Positions 44,708 to 54,347 are shown, counted from the stretch's first letter. The stretch is 64,000 bases of DNA from Corynebacterium xerosis NBRC 16721 = ATCC 373 (GCF_001552415.1 NZ_BCRD01000001.1:124001-188000), one strand, 5' to 3'. Numbers and translations are program-made. The notes: generated by a model from the letters alone, not told the origin.

Positions 44708-45412
44708 CTACTCCTCCGGCAGCGGCGGCTCGTGGCGAAGGTCGCGGGCCTCGGCCTTGCGCACCTCACGCGGTTCATCGTCACGCGACTTGCGGCCCGG
44801 GCGCGGCAGCTGCCAGGAACCGATGCCGGGCAGCTTCTCCAGGGCCTCGCGGCCGGCGTCGAGGGAACGGCGGACCACTTCGCCGCCGACGTCGCGCGTG
44901 CGGTCGAATGCGTCGGACGCCAGGTGCTCCGCCCGGCGCAGCAACTCCTCGCGCTTCTCGTCTCGGCGGCGCTTGACCTCCGCCGCATCGGTTTGCCGGT
45001 TCCTCTCGCGGGCGAAGGCCTCGGCGTCCCGGGCCTCGGCGTCGGAAAGCCTCTTGGAGGCGGCGGCCGCGGCGTCCCAGCTCTCCTCCAGGCTCTCGGC
45101 CAAGTGGAGCATGGCGTCGATGCGGCGTTCCATGTCGCGCATCTTCTCGCGGTACCCGGCCTGGATGTCGTAGCGGCGCAGAAGGCGGCGGGCGCGGGAG
45201 GCGTCCTCGCGCCACGACGCGATGGGACCCTCCACGATCGAGTCGTCGGCGATGAACCGGTGCTCCCACGGGTCGACGTCGGGAGACGACAGATTCGAGC
45301 GCAGGCGCTCATCGCGATCCAGCACCTCCTGCACCAGCAGGCGGGCGCGCTCCTCGGCGTGGGAGGCGCGGGCGGAACGGGAATTGTCGGAACGGAAAGT
45401 CACGCGGACCAT
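44708..45412 (-). CDS. Hypothetical coiled-coil protein
   Basis: The 234-residue protein is very rich in Arg, Glu and Ala, starting MVRVTFRSDNSRSARASHAE, with long helical heptad-like stretches (EKMRDMERRIDAMLHLAESL, RRDEKREELLRRAEHLASD). No family is recognised. The segment VDPWEHRFIADDSIVEGPIA may be its conserved part. No membrane helix or signal is present. The ATG at 45412 is chosen since the frame upstream is Arg/Gly-rich and looks non-coding. Confidence 0.65.
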   Translation of the reverse strand: MVRVTFRSDNSRSARASHAEERARLLVQEVLDRDERLRSNLSSPDVDPWEHRFIADDSIVEGPIASWREDASRARRLLRRYDIQAGYREKMRDMERRIDAMLHLAESLEESWDAAAAASKRLSDAEARDAEAFARERNRQTDAAEVKRRRDEKREELLRRAEHLASDAFDRTRDVGGEVVRRSLDAGREALEKLPGIGSWQLPRPGRKSRDDEPREVRKAEARDLRHEPPLPEE

Positions 45413-45559
45413 CCTACGGACGGTCGCGCGTGACGTGGGTCGGACGGGAGCTGCGGTTCGCGGCGTGCGGTTAGCGTTCGCCGGTGTTGCGGCGGCCGCA
45501 CCCACCCCGAAGCACGGCCTAACCCCCCGGGAACGGCCCGCCCCACCCCGCACACGGCC

Positions 45560-45625
45560 TAACCCACCCCGAATGGTGTAACCCAACCGCTATTACGGGT
45601 GGGTTCCACCATTCGGGGTGGGTTA
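45560..45625. repeat. Intergenic palindrome family B, copy 2
   Basis: Arms 45560-45589 and 45596-45625 match at 28 of 30 positions with a CTATTA loop, and share the outer TAACCCACCCCGAATG with copy 1 at 35115. The middle of the arms differs by compensated changes, which suggests the hairpin is kept. Confidence 0.85.
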
Positions 45626-45649
45626 AGCGGGATGGGCGGTCGGGCGCCC

Positions 45650-45741
45650 GGCCAGCGCCGACCCAGCGTTGGCACAGCACCGAGCCCGCCGCCGGCCCAG
45701 CGCCGACCCAGCACCGAGCCCACCGCCGGCCCAGCGCCGAC
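45650..45741 (-). repeat. 34-bp tandem repeat after the aldehyde dehydrogenase gene
   Basis: Units of GGCCCAGCGCCGACCCAGCA-type sequence with a CCGAGCCCACCGCC end occur about 2.5 times just beyond the dehydrogenase stop codon. Confidence 0.7.
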
Positions 45742-47265
45742 CTAGAACAGGCCGGTCGGATCCGTGGCGTAGCTGACCAGCAGGTTCTTGGTCTGCTGGT
45801 AGTGCGAGAGCATCATCAGGTGATTCTCGCGGCCGATGCCGGACTTCTTGTAGCCGCCGAACGCCGCGTGCGCCGGGTACACGTGGTACGCGTTGCACCA
45901 CACGCGACCGGCCTGGATGGCGCGGCCGGCCTTGTAGATGTTGTTGTTCGACCGCGACCACACGCCGGCGCCGAGGCCGAACATGGTGTCGTTGGCGATC
46001 TTCACGGCCTCGTCCATCGACGAGAACGTGGTCACGCCGAGCACCGGGCCGAAGATCTCCTCCTGGAACAGGCGCATATCGTTGACGCCGGAGAAGATGG
46101 TCGGCTCGACGTAGTAGCCGCCGGACAGGTTGCCGTCCAGCTGGGCCTGGCCGCCGCCGAGCTCGAGCTTGGCGCCCTCGGACTTGCCGATCTCGATGTA
46201 CTTGAGGATCTTGTCCAGCTGCTCCTTGGACGCCTGCGCGCCGACCATGGTCTCGGTGTCCAGCGGGTCGCCGCGGCGGATCTTGGACACGCGCTCGATG
46301 CCCAGCTGCACGAATTCGTCGGCGATGGACTCGTGGACCAGGGCGCGCGACGGGCAGGTGCACACCTCGCCCTGGTTCAGCGCGAACATGGAGAAGCCCT
46401 CGACGGCCTTCTCGCGGAACGGGTCGTCGGCGTCCATGATGTCGTCGAAGAAGATGTTGGGGGACTTGCCGCCCAGCTCCAGGGTGACGGGCACGAGGTT
46501 GTCGGCGGCGGCCTTCATGATGATCGAGCCGGTGGTCGTCTCGCCGGTGAAGGCGATCTTCGAGATCCGGTCCGAGCCGGACAGGGCGGCGCCGGCTTCC
46601 TCGCCGAAACCGTTGACGATGTTGAGCACGCCGTTCGGCAGCAGGTCGCCGATGATTTCGACGAGGTGCAGGATCGACGCCGGGGTCTGCTCGGCGGGCT
46701 TGAGCACGATGCAGTTGCCTGCGGCCAGCGCCGGGGCGAGCTTCCACGTCGCCATGAGGATGGGGAAGTTCCACGGGATGATCTGTCCGACGACGCCGAG
46801 CGGCTCGTGGAAGTGGTACGCGACCAGGTCTTCCTCGATCTGCGACAGACTGCCTTCCTGCGTGCGGGCGGCGGCCGCGAAGTAGCGGAAGTGGTCGATG
46901 GCCAGCGGGATGTCGGCGGCGAGGCACTCGCGAATCGGCTTTCCGTTGTCCCAGGTCTCGGCGACGGCGATCTCCTCGAGGTGCTCCTCCATGCGGTCGG
47001 CGATCTTGTTGAGCACCTTCGCCCGCTCCGCCGGCGGCGTCGTTCCCCAGGCGGGCGCGGCGGCGTGGGCGGCGTCGAGGGCCTTCTCCACGTCCTTGGC
47101 GGTGGACCGGGCGACTTCGGTGAACACTTCGCCGGTGACGGGGGAGATCACCTCGAAGTAGTTGCCGTCGACGGGATCCTGGAATCCGCCGTCGATCCAG
47201 TTGCCGTAGCGGGGCTTGAACGACATCTTCGCGCCGTCGGTTCCGGGGTGGGCGTAGGTGGTCAT
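45742..47265 (-). CDS. ald: Aldehyde dehydrogenase (acetaldehyde type)
   Basis: The 507-residue NAD-dependent enzyme has the catalytic Glu in [14 protein letters not shown], the catalytic Cys in [19 protein letters not shown], and the cofactor region [16 protein letters not shown]. Sequence and length match the AldA/ExaC group, close to C. glutamicum Ald, which turns acetaldehyde from ethanol into acetate. AGGAGG seven bases upstream fixes the ATG at 47265. A 12-bp tandem repeat lies in the leader. Acetate metabolism also appears at 22052. Confidence 0.93.
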   Translation of the reverse strand: MTTYAHPGTDGAKMSFKPRYGNWIDGGFQDPVDGNYFEVISPVTGEVFTEVARSTAKDVEKALDAAHAAAPAWGTTPPAERAKVLNKIADRMEEHLEEIAVAETWDNGKPIRECLAADIPLAIDHFRYFAAAARTQEGSLSQIEEDLVAYHFHEPLGVVGQIIPWNFPILMATWKLAPALAAGNCIVLKPAEQTPASILHLVEIIGDLLPNGVLNIVNGFGEEAGAALSGSDRISKIAFTGETTTGSIIMKAAADNLVPVTLELGGKSPNIFFDDIMDADDPFREKAVEGFSMFALNQGEVCTCPSRALVHESIADEFVQLGIERVSKIRRGDPLDTETMVGAQASKEQLDKILKYIEIGKSEGAKLELGGGQAQLDGNLSGGYYVEPTIFSGVNDMRLFQEEIFGPVLGVTTFSSMDEAVKIANDTMFGLGAGVWSRSNNNIYKAGRAIQAGRVWCNAYHVYPAHAAFGGYKKSGIGRENHLMMLSHYQQTKNLLVSYATDPTGLF

Positions 47266-47289
47266 TGCGGTCCTCCTGGTTGTTCGTGC

Positions 47290-47325
47290 TGATCGCCGGT
47301 CTGATCGCCGGTTTGATTGCCGGTT
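47290..47325. repeat. Three 12-bp tandem repeats before ald
   Basis: TGATCGCCGGTC, TGATCGCCGGTT and TGATTGCCGGTT follow one another at 47290-47325, 25 bases before the ald start. Confidence 0.8.
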
Positions 47326-47511
47326 GTCGATGTAGCCGGAGCCCGATTGAAACGTGATCCACGCCACATGAACGTTGCCACCCGAACCTAACCACTAGTC
47401 GCGGACCCGTCAATGGTCTCCATCGCCGCACGCGCCGCCGCCCCCTCCCGTCCGCCGCCGACTCCTGGCTCCCGGCCCCGCCGCCGCCCAGGTCAGCGCT
47501 ACCCTGGCCCC

Positions 47512-48159
47512 ATGATCACCGTTCCGGAATTGCTCGCGCCCGTCGATCCCGAGGCCCCGCTGCTGGTCGTCGCCACCCGCGAGGAAGCAGAGCACCTCGG
47601 CGCCGACGTTCCCGTCCTGCTCACGGGCATAGGCCGCATCAACGCCACCGCCGCGCTGACGGAGGCGCTGGCCCGGGGCCCGCTTCCGGCGACGGTGCTC
47701 AACGTGGGCACGGCAGGCTCGCTTGACGACGGCCCGGCGTCCTCCCTCCACGGCGTACACCGCATCTCCCGCGTGCTCCTCCACGACTTCTCGCATTCCG
47801 CGGTGCGCAAACTCGCCGGCGCCGACGCATATCCGCCGATCGACCTCGAGGTGCCGGGCGAAGGGGAGGGCGGCGGGACGTCGTCAAGCAATGGCGCTGC
47901 GGGAACCGTGCTGGCCACCGGCGACCTGTTCGTGGAGGACTCCGCGACCCGCGCCCGCCTGGCGGAGACCGCCGACCTGGTGGACATGGAGGGCTACGCC
48001 ATCGCGTGGGTGGCGCGGCGATACGGCGTGCCGGTCGAGCTGATCAAGCTGGTGTCCGACCCCGCCGACGAATCCGCGGGGAAGCTGTGGGCCGCGGGCG
48101 TGGCGGAATGCTCGCGAGTGCTGGGGGAGCACCTGGGGCAGCGGCTGAGGGAGCGGTGA
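47512..48159 (+). CDS. Nucleosidase of the MTA/SAH type
   Basis: The 215-residue protein belongs to the PNP/UDP phosphorylase-like family: VLLTGIGRINATAALTEAL, VLNVGTAGSLDDG and the C-terminal LVDMEGYAIAWVARRYGVPV (Glu-Gly-Tyr binding site), LIKLVSDPADESAG with the Asp. This is the group of methylthioadenosine/adenosylhomocysteine nucleosidases and related enzymes. It is divergent from ald and starts with ATG 47512. Confidence 0.85.
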   Translation: MITVPELLAPVDPEAPLLVVATREEAEHLGADVPVLLTGIGRINATAALTEALARGPLPATVLNVGTAGSLDDGPASSLHGVHRISRVLLHDFSHSAVRKLAGADAYPPIDLEVPGEGEGGGTSSSNGAAGTVLATGDLFVEDSATRARLAETADLVDMEGYAIAWVARRYGVPVELIKLVSDPADESAGKLWAAGVAECSRVLGEHLGQRLRER

Positions 48160-48166
48160 GCCGCCG

Positions 48167-48577
48167 ATGATGGAGGACCATGGTCGGGACGGATACGAAA
48201 ACCGAGAATCGGTGTGGCGGCGCAGCGTGTCGTCGGCGAAATACGCGGCCGGCGAAAGGGTGCGTTTTCACCCGGTGCTGGTGCTCGTGCTCATCGCCAT
48301 CGCATGGGGCATCGTCGCCGCGATGAACGGGCTCGATGCCTCGCTGTCGTTCCTGCCGTGGGCGGTCGCCCTGGCCTATCCCGTGCTGGCGGTCCTCTGG
48401 GTGGTCGTGTTCCTCGCCGTGCTGGTCATGGCGCTGATCCTGCTGCCCCTGGGTGACGGCGTGGAAGGTCTCCTGGAAAAGCGCGCCGTCAGGAAGAACA
48501 AGCGGCGGCGCAGCGGGGACGTGGCACGGCGCGACCAGTTCAACCGTTGGGACCGCGGCGGAAACTCGTACTTCTGA
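48167..48577 (+). CDS. Small two-helix membrane protein
   Basis: The 136-residue protein has two membrane helices (FHPVLVLVLIAIAWGIVAAM and VALAYPVLAVLWVVVFLAVL) and a basic C-terminus (EKRAVRKNKRRRSGDVARRD). No family is recognised. It begins eight bases after the nucleosidase stop and is probably co-transcribed. Confidence 0.65.
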   Translation: MMEDHGRDGYENRESVWRRSVSSAKYAAGERVRFHPVLVLVLIAIAWGIVAAMNGLDASLSFLPWAVALAYPVLAVLWVVVFLAVLVMALILLPLGDGVEGLLEKRAVRKNKRRRSGDVARRDQFNRWDRGGNSYF

Positions 48578-48609
48578 CCGCGGGATCGCCCGGCTGTACG
48601 CTCGCGCAC

Positions 48610-49353
48610 ATGGCCGATCGATCCACCGCCCGCGTCATCTCCGTCAACGTCGCCGCCCCGCGGCCGGACCCGGGCGGGGCGGACCGGGTCAGCGGCATCG
48701 ACAAGAGGCCGGTGCCGCACATCGACGTGTTCGCGCCGGGCCCGAATTACGGCGACGGCTCCGGGGTAGTCGGAGACGTCATCGGCGACGTGAAGCACCA
48801 CGGCGGCGCGCAGAAGGCCGTCTACGCCTTCGCCCGCGAGGAGCTGGACTTTTGGTGGGCCGAGCTGGGGCGGGAGGCCGGCCCCCGTGGCGCTCACGAG
48901 GGTGGCGCTCACGAGGGTGGCGATCTCGCGGACGGCGAAAGTGGAGCTGACGGCGCATTCGCCCCGGGCACGTTCGGCGAGAATCTCACCACCGTCGGGC
49001 TGGACCTGGCGGCGCTGAAGATCAATCAGCGGGTGCGCATCGGCGCCGCCGAGCTGCAGGTGTCCGTGGTGCGCCAACCCTGCCGGACGTTCGCCGGCTG
49101 GCTGGACGAGAGGGGCTGGGTGAAGAAGTTCAGCGCCCGCGGCCGATGTGGTTCGTATTTCCGCGTCGCCGTACCCGGCCGGATCACCGCCGGTGACGCG
49201 ATCCACCTGCTGGGCGACCCCGATCACGACGTCACCATGGAGGTCGCGTTCCGCGCCGCGCAGGGGGACAAGGACGCCGCGGCCCGCGTCGTCGCCGCCG
49301 AATGCATGCCGCCGATGTACCACGAACGGATGGTCGCGCTCATCGACGGCTGA
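48610..49353 (+). CDS. MOSC-domain protein
   Basis: The 247-residue protein has the MOSC core: KHHGGAQKAVYAFAREELDF, GTFGENLTTVGLDL, the Cys-containing VSVVRQPCRTFAGWL and a YFRVAVPGRITAGD end. MOSC proteins bind a molybdenum cofactor or move sulfur; this type resembles YiiM and may detoxify N-hydroxylated compounds. An in-frame repeat GAHEGGAHEGGD enlarges a loop. ATG 48610. Confidence 0.85.
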   Translation: MADRSTARVISVNVAAPRPDPGGADRVSGIDKRPVPHIDVFAPGPNYGDGSGVVGDVIGDVKHHGGAQKAVYAFAREELDFWWAELGREAGPRGAHEGGAHEGGDLADGESGADGAFAPGTFGENLTTVGLDLAALKINQRVRIGAAELQVSVVRQPCRTFAGWLDERGWVKKFSARGRCGSYFRVAVPGRITAGDAIHLLGDPDHDVTMEVAFRAAQGDKDAAARVVAAECMPPMYHERMVALIDG

Positions 49354-49375
49354 CCGGCGGATGTCGGCGCCCCGC

Positions 49376-50332
49376 TCAGACGACGAAGTCGACGCCGGTC
49401 AGATCTTCCGTGTACGACCACAACCGCGCGCGGGTGCCGGCGTCGAGCGAGGCCTTCGACGACTTGGCGGGACCGACGGCGCCGGTGGCCTCGAAAAGCC
49501 CGGTCGGGCCGATGAAGGATCCGCCTGGAATGGTCGCGTCGGTGGCGGCGGCCAGCAGCGGATCGGCGCCCTCCTCCGCGTCGGCGAACAATCGCCGCAC
49601 CGCGGGCTCGCCGATGCGGCCCAGGATGCCGGGCAACCGCCCCATGAACGCGGTCGCCGCGATGCCGGGGTGGGCGATGACGCAGCGGGCGCGGGCGGCA
49701 CCGTACGGCGACGATGCGGCCGCGGCCAACCGCCGGTCGAGTTCGCGGCCGAACATCAGGCACGCCAGCTTCGACTGCCCGTATGCCGCATATCCGTGCA
49801 CCTCGGGGGAGTTCGGGTCGGGCCACCGCAGGTCCCGTACGTGCCCGTGGGCCAGCGACGACACCTCGACGACGCGTGCGCCCTCCACGTCGCGGTACAG
49901 CGGCAGCAGGTGGCGGGCCACCAGGAACCCGCCGACGCAGTTGGTGGCGAAGTTCAGCTCCCAGCCGACGGAATTCTCCGCATGGCCGCCGGGCACGATG
50001 AGGCCCGCATTGTTGATCAGCAGGTCCAGCCGCCCCGTTCGCCCGACGGCCCCGACGCCGGCGATCTCGTCGGCGGCCCGTTCGACCCCGTCGGGTTCGG
50101 ACATGTCCGCGAGCACCACGTCGACGGCGCCCGGCCCGGCCGCGTCGATGATTCTCCGCGCCTCGGCCGCGCGCCCGGCGTTGCGGCACACCATGATGAC
50201 GTCCGCTCCGCGCCGCGCCAGTTCCGTCGCCGCCGCCAACCCGATTCCCGAGTTGGCGCCGGTGATCACGGCGGTGCGCCCGGTCTGATCCGGGATGCGG
50301 TCACGGCTCCACGCCTCGTCCACGTTCGGCAT
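49376..50332 (-). CDS. Short-chain dehydrogenase/reductase
   Basis: The 318-residue enzyme has the SDR cofactor motif TAVITGANSGIGLAAATEL, the NAG motif INNAGLIVPGG and the catalytic pair in YAAYGQSKLACLMFG (Tyr-x3-Lys). It is of the protochlorophyllide-reductase-like/retinol-dehydrogenase group with broad substrates. The start ATG 50332 is preferred over 50383. It is convergent with the MOSC gene and lies 81 bases beyond the prfC stop. Confidence 0.86.
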   Translation of the reverse strand: MPNVDEAWSRDRIPDQTGRTAVITGANSGIGLAAATELARRGADVIMVCRNAGRAAEARRIIDAAGPGAVDVVLADMSEPDGVERAADEIAGVGAVGRTGRLDLLINNAGLIVPGGHAENSVGWELNFATNCVGGFLVARHLLPLYRDVEGARVVEVSSLAHGHVRDLRWPDPNSPEVHGYAAYGQSKLACLMFGRELDRRLAAAASSPYGAARARCVIAHPGIAATAFMGRLPGILGRIGEPAVRRLFADAEEGADPLLAAATDATIPGGSFIGPTGLFEATGAVGPAKSSKASLDAGTRARLWSYTEDLTGVDFVV

Positions 50333-50413
50333 GGTCTCATTCAACCACCGCACCGGGTGCCCGGCCGGGCCGTCGGAAAGCAAGGACTTGCTCGACGACG
50401 CCCGCCTGTACCC

Positions 50414-52060
50414 CTAGTCGGCGACCAGCGTCTCCAACGTGAACTCGGGGTGCTCCTTCTCGATGAACTGCAGCTTCCACTTGTCGCCGAACAGGGCGAT
50501 GAGCGCGCCATCGGAGCGGGTGAAGATCTCCACACCACGCTGGCGGGCCAACGCCGGCGCCGTCTCCGCGTCGGTGCGGCGGGCGACGGAGTAGGGGATC
50601 GGGTCGGCGACGGTCTCGACGTTGTACTCGACCTGCATGCGGGCCTGCATGACCTCGAACTGCATGGGACCGACGGCGGCCATCACCGGGGCGGCGTCGC
50701 CGCGGGCGTCGTTGCGCAGGATCTGCACCACGCCCTCGGCGTCGAGCTGCTCGATGGCCTTGCGGAACTGCTTGTACTTGCCCAGCGACTTCGCCCGCAG
50801 GGTGCGGAAGTGCTCCGGCGCGAACTGCGGCATCGGCGTGAACTGCACCTTGCGGCCGGAGTAGATGGTGTCGCCCGGCGCCAGCGAACCGGCATTGACC
50901 AGGCCGACGATGTCGCCCGGGAAGGCGGTCTCCACGGTGGAGCGGGTGCGTCCGAAGACGGTCAGCGCGTACTTCGTGGAGAAGCTGCGGCCCGACTGCG
51001 CATGCGTGACCTGCATGCCGCGGTCGAACTCGCCGGAAACGACGCGCATGAACGCCAGCTTGTCGCGGTGGTGGGCGTCCATGCCGGCCTGCACCTTGAA
51101 CACGACGCCGGCGAAGTCGTCCTCCGGCTCGCGCACCGCGTCGATGGCGCCGTGGCCGCCGGCCGTCGCCGCCTCGATGGCCACCGGATCGGACTCGCGG
51201 GCCGCCGGCGCGGGGGCCAGCTCGCACAGCGTGTCCAGGATCTGGTGGACGCCCCAGTTGAGCATCGCCGAGGCGAAGATCACCGGCGAAGTGTCGCCGG
51301 CCAGGTACATCTCCTGGTCGTGGTCGGCGCCGTCGGCGGAGAGGAGCTCCGATTCCTCGGCGGCGGTCTCCCACGTGTCGCCCTGCTCGGCGGCCGCGGC
51401 CTCCGGGTCGAGGTGCGTCTCGGAGGCGATGGTCGAACCGCCGGCGGTGCGCTCGAAGCGGATGAACTCCTCCGCCTCGCCGTCCTCGCCGCGGCGCAGC
51501 AGGCCGCGGAAATCGCCGGCCTCGCCGACGGGCCAGTACAGGGGAGTGGGCTGCAGGCCGATTTCGGCGACGATCTCGTCCATCAGCTCCAGCGGCGCCT
51601 TGCCGGGGCGGTCCCACTTGTTGATCACCGTCACGATCGGGATGCCGTTGGACTTGCACACGCGGAACAGCTTCAGCGTCTGCGGCTCGAGGCCCTTGGC
51701 ACCGTCGACGAGCATGACGGCGGCGTCGACGGCGGTCAGCACGCGGTAGGTGTCCTCGGAGAAGTCCGCGTGGCCGGGCGTGTCCACCAGGTTGATCATG
51801 TACGGCTCGCCGTCGTGGTCCTCGGGCGCGTACTCGAACTGCAGCGCCGACGAGGCGATGGAGATGCCGCGGTCCTTCTCCATCTCCATCCAGTCGGAGA
51901 CGGTGGCCTTGCGGCCGGCCTTGCCGTGGACGGCGCCGGCCTCGCTGATGACGTGCGCGTGCAGCGCCAGCGCCTCGGTCAGCGTGGACTTGCCGGCGTC
52001 GGGGTGCGCGATGACCGCGAACGTGCGGCGGCGTGCGGCTTCATCGGCGAGGGTGCTCAT
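50414..52060 (-). CDS. prfC: Peptide chain release factor 3
   Basis: The 548-residue GTPase removes RF1/RF2 from ribosomes after termination. G1 is AVIAHPDAGKST, G3 NLVDTPGHADFSEDTYRVL, G4 VINKWDRPGK. The RF3 features RRRTFAVIAHPDAGK and the C-terminal GDKWKLQFIEKEHPEFTLE are present. A middle insert (ADGADHDQEMYLAGD) is longer than in E. coli. The start ATG 52060 is at the family position. Confidence 0.96.
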   Translation of the reverse strand: MSTLADEAARRRTFAVIAHPDAGKSTLTEALALHAHVISEAGAVHGKAGRKATVSDWMEMEKDRGISIASSALQFEYAPEDHDGEPYMINLVDTPGHADFSEDTYRVLTAVDAAVMLVDGAKGLEPQTLKLFRVCKSNGIPIVTVINKWDRPGKAPLELMDEIVAEIGLQPTPLYWPVGEAGDFRGLLRRGEDGEAEEFIRFERTAGGSTIASETHLDPEAAAAEQGDTWETAAEESELLSADGADHDQEMYLAGDTSPVIFASAMLNWGVHQILDTLCELAPAPAARESDPVAIEAATAGGHGAIDAVREPEDDFAGVVFKVQAGMDAHHRDKLAFMRVVSGEFDRGMQVTHAQSGRSFSTKYALTVFGRTRSTVETAFPGDIVGLVNAGSLAPGDTIYSGRKVQFTPMPQFAPEHFRTLRAKSLGKYKQFRKAIEQLDAEGVVQILRNDARGDAAPVMAAVGPMQFEVMQARMQVEYNVETVADPIPYSVARRTDAETAPALARQRGVEIFTRSDGALIALFGDKWKLQFIEKEHPEFTLETLVAD

Positions 52061-52117
52061 GGGTTCCTTTGCGGTGCTGCTGGTTGGTGCTGGGTGATCA
52101 AGGATAGTCGCAGGGCT

Positions 52118-52720
52118 TTACGACGTTCCGCCCGCGCCCTTGCTGAGCTTTTCGGCGTAGGCGCGGATCTCGTCGTCGGGGTTGAACCTCTTGCTCTGCA
52201 GCTCGGCGGGCCAGTTGTCCGGGTCCGGGTCCTTGACGGCGGCGGAATAGGGCGCGAAGTCCTTGACGGAACGGAACCGGATGGCGGTGGCGGTGCCGGG
52301 GTCGTCGGGCAGCGGCGCGGAGACGCTGACGTCGTGGACGGCGCGGGGCAGGCCGGTGATCGGGTTGGTGGGCCATTCCACGCCGAAGGAGACGGTCGGC
52401 GCGACGTCGACGGCCGCCGGGTCGGAGGGGAACAGCAGGAACTCGACCAGACCCGACTCCGGCGCGAAGTACCAGCCGTGCTCGTGGAGAAGGGCGCGCA
52501 GTTCCAGTGCGGCGGACAGGCAGCGGTCCATGCCGGTGCCGTCGTAGGCGTCGAGCGCCTCGTCGAGCTCGGCGATGGTGAACTCGCCTTCCAGCAGTGC
52601 GGCGACGACGTCGGCGTCGCCGGCGGGGATCGACCCGGTGGCGAGGACCTTCGGGGCGGTGGCTGCGGCGTCGCGGGCCTCGTTCGTGGCGTCGGCGTCG
52701 TCTGCGGTGTTCCGGCTCAT
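52118..52720 (-). CDS. Hypothetical protein
   Basis: This 200-residue acidic protein is not recognised. It has an Ala/Asp-rich head, a helix ELDEALDAYDGTGMDRCLSA and a core FLLFPSDPAAVDVAPTVSFG with WPTNPITGLPRAVHDVSV. The stop codon TAA is part of a motif copy (GTCGTAAAGC, 52124-52115). Translation begins at ATG 52720. Confidence 0.65.
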   Translation of the reverse strand: MSRNTADDADATNEARDAAATAPKVLATGSIPAGDADVVAALLEGEFTIAELDEALDAYDGTGMDRCLSAALELRALLHEHGWYFAPESGLVEFLLFPSDPAAVDVAPTVSFGVEWPTNPITGLPRAVHDVSVSAPLPDDPGTATAIRFRSVKDFAPYSAAVKDPDPDNWPAELQSKRFNPDDEIRAYAEKLSKGAGGTS

Positions 52721-52867
52721 GGTGGGCAGTCTAATGGCCGTCCGGGCGGTCTCCGAAGCGGCGGAAGCGCGGGAGGCGGGACGACGCCCCGGCGCGAACC
52801 GGGTGACCGGTGGCACCATGGGGGTGAACGCCGATGCACGTGATCGGCGCACCCGGGTCGGACCACC

Positions 52868-52951
52868 CGGTTCGAGCCGATCGGTTCGAGCCGATCGGGC
52901 CGATCCACTCAGTTCGATCCAGTCAGACCGAGCCACTCGGTTCGATCCACA
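52868..52951 (+). repeat. Six 14-bp tandem repeats before the cupin gene
   Basis: Six units close to CGGTTCGAGCCGAT / CGGTTCGATCCACT run from 52868 to 52951, ending 34 bases before the start codon. The first two are identical. Confidence 0.85.
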
Positions 52952-52985
52952 TTGTTCGACGGATTCACACGGAAAGGGATTTTCA

Positions 52986-53462
52986 ATGAGCATCAGCGAC
53001 ATCGGACCCAAGCCGAACGCCTTCGACATCGAGACGGAGACCCGCGACAACGCGAACTACCGCTCCGTCGCCTGGACCGGCAAGTACCTCCAGGTCACCC
53101 TCATGTCCATCGAGCCCGGCGGCAACATCGGCCTCGAGGCGCACCCGGACACCGACCAGTTCCTGCGCGTCGACGCCGGCAAGGGCGTCTGCAAGATGGG
53201 CCCGGCCGAAGACGACCTCAACTTCGAGCAGGAGGTCTCCGACGGGTGGGCCATCGTCGTCCCCGCCGGCGCCTGGCACGACGTGGTCAACACCGGCGAC
53301 GAGCCGCTGCGCCTGTACTCCATTTACGCCCCGTCGCACCATGCGGCCGGCATCGTCCAGGCCACCGCCGACGACGCCGAGGCCGACGAGGAATCCGGCA
53401 AGGACGTCCCGCCGGAGTGGACCGTCCAGCCGGAGGGCGGCGCCGAGGACAAGCACGCCTGA
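52986..53462 (+). CDS. Cupin-domain protein
   Basis: The 158-residue protein has a single cupin fold: GGNIGLEAHPDTDQFLRVDAG and GWAIVVPAGAWHDVVNTGDE, with the His pair that may bind a metal (H in EAHPDTDQF and in GAWHDV). Family members include sugar isomerases and dioxygenases; this small type is often annotated as a cupin of unknown function. GGAAAGGG upstream supports ATG 52986. An acidic tail follows the fold. Confidence 0.85.
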   Translation: MSISDIGPKPNAFDIETETRDNANYRSVAWTGKYLQVTLMSIEPGGNIGLEAHPDTDQFLRVDAGKGVCKMGPAEDDLNFEQEVSDGWAIVVPAGAWHDVVNTGDEPLRLYSIYAPSHHAAGIVQATADDAEADEESGKDVPPEWTVQPEGGAEDKHA

Positions 53463-53561
53463 CGGGCGCTCGCGCACCAGTCGCGCACCGAAGGCGATCG
53501 GCCCGGCACCGAGGGGTGCCGGGCCGATGGCGTGGGCGCCGGGACGTCGTAAAGCGAACCG

Positions 53562-54347
53562 TCATTCCCTGCGGCGGAAACGCGCGATCGACAGCGGCAT
53601 GAACACCGCCGCAATGGCCACGGAACCGGCGAGCACCGCGATGACCGGGTGCTGCATGGTCCACACGTCCGGCGGCGGGCCGTCGGGCAGGTTGCCGAAC
53701 AGGCTGCGCGCGGCCTGGACCAGCGCGGAGACCGGATTCCACTCGGCGAAGACTCGCAGCACGGTCGGCAGCGTGTCCGAGGGGACGAAGGCGTTGGAGA
53801 TGAACGTCAACGGGAACAGGATGATGAACACCGCGTTGTTCAGCGTCTCCGGCGTCGAGACCACCAGGCCCACGAACACCAGCACCCACGAAAACGCCCA
53901 CGCGAAGAACAGCAGCAGTGCGACGCCGGCCAGGAACTTCGGGACCCCGTCGTTGAACCGCCAGCCGACGGCCAGGCCCGCCAGCAGCATGACGATCATC
54001 GAGACCGTGTTGATGGTCAAGTCCGTGAAGGTGCGCGCGAACAGCACCGCCGCCTGCGACATCGGCAACGTGCGGAACCTGTCGACGATGCCCTCCTTCA
54101 GATCCTGCGCCATGAACGTGCCCGAAAACGTCGCCCCGAACACCACGGTCTGGGCGAAGATGCCGGCCATGAGGAATTCCGTGTAGTTCGAGCCCGGCAC
54201 CTGGATGGCGCCGCCGTAGACCTGGCTGAACAACAGCACGAACATGATCGGCTGGAAGAGCGCGAAACCGATGACGTCGGGGGAGCGCTTGAGCCGCGAG
54301 AAATTGCGGCTCATCACCGCGCCGACGTCGGTCAACCAGTTGCTCAT
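53562..54347 (-). CDS. ABC-2 type permease (DrrB-like)
   Basis: The 261-residue membrane protein has six helices in the ABC-2 layout (FALFQPIMFVLLFSQVYGG first) and the ABC-2 signature NAVFIILFPLTFISNAFVP with LPTVLRVFAEWNPVSALVQA. DrrB-like permeases export drugs or lipids. Its ATG overlaps the stop of the ATPase gene. Confidence 0.88.
   Translation of the reverse strand: MSNWLTDVGAVMSRNFSRLKRSPDVIGFALFQPIMFVLLFSQVYGGAIQVPGSNYTEFLMAGIFAQTVVFGATFSGTFMAQDLKEGIVDRFRTLPMSQAAVLFARTFTDLTINTVSMIVMLLAGLAVGWRFNDGVPKFLAGVALLLFFAWAFSWVLVFVGLVVSTPETLNNAVFIILFPLTFISNAFVPSDTLPTVLRVFAEWNPVSALVQAARSLFGNLPDGPPPDVWTMQHPVIAVLAGSVAIAAVFMPLSIARFRRRE

Noticed and set aside
49148..52843. A 1231-codon open frame on the plus strand
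   Set aside because: It is antisense to the SDR, prfC and 52118 genes, and its translation is Gly/Arg/Val-rich without any motif; long shadow frames are common at this GC.
21972..52951. Possible CRISPR arrays at the tandem repeats
   Set aside because: Units of 9-15 bp are contiguous without spacers and no cas gene is present.
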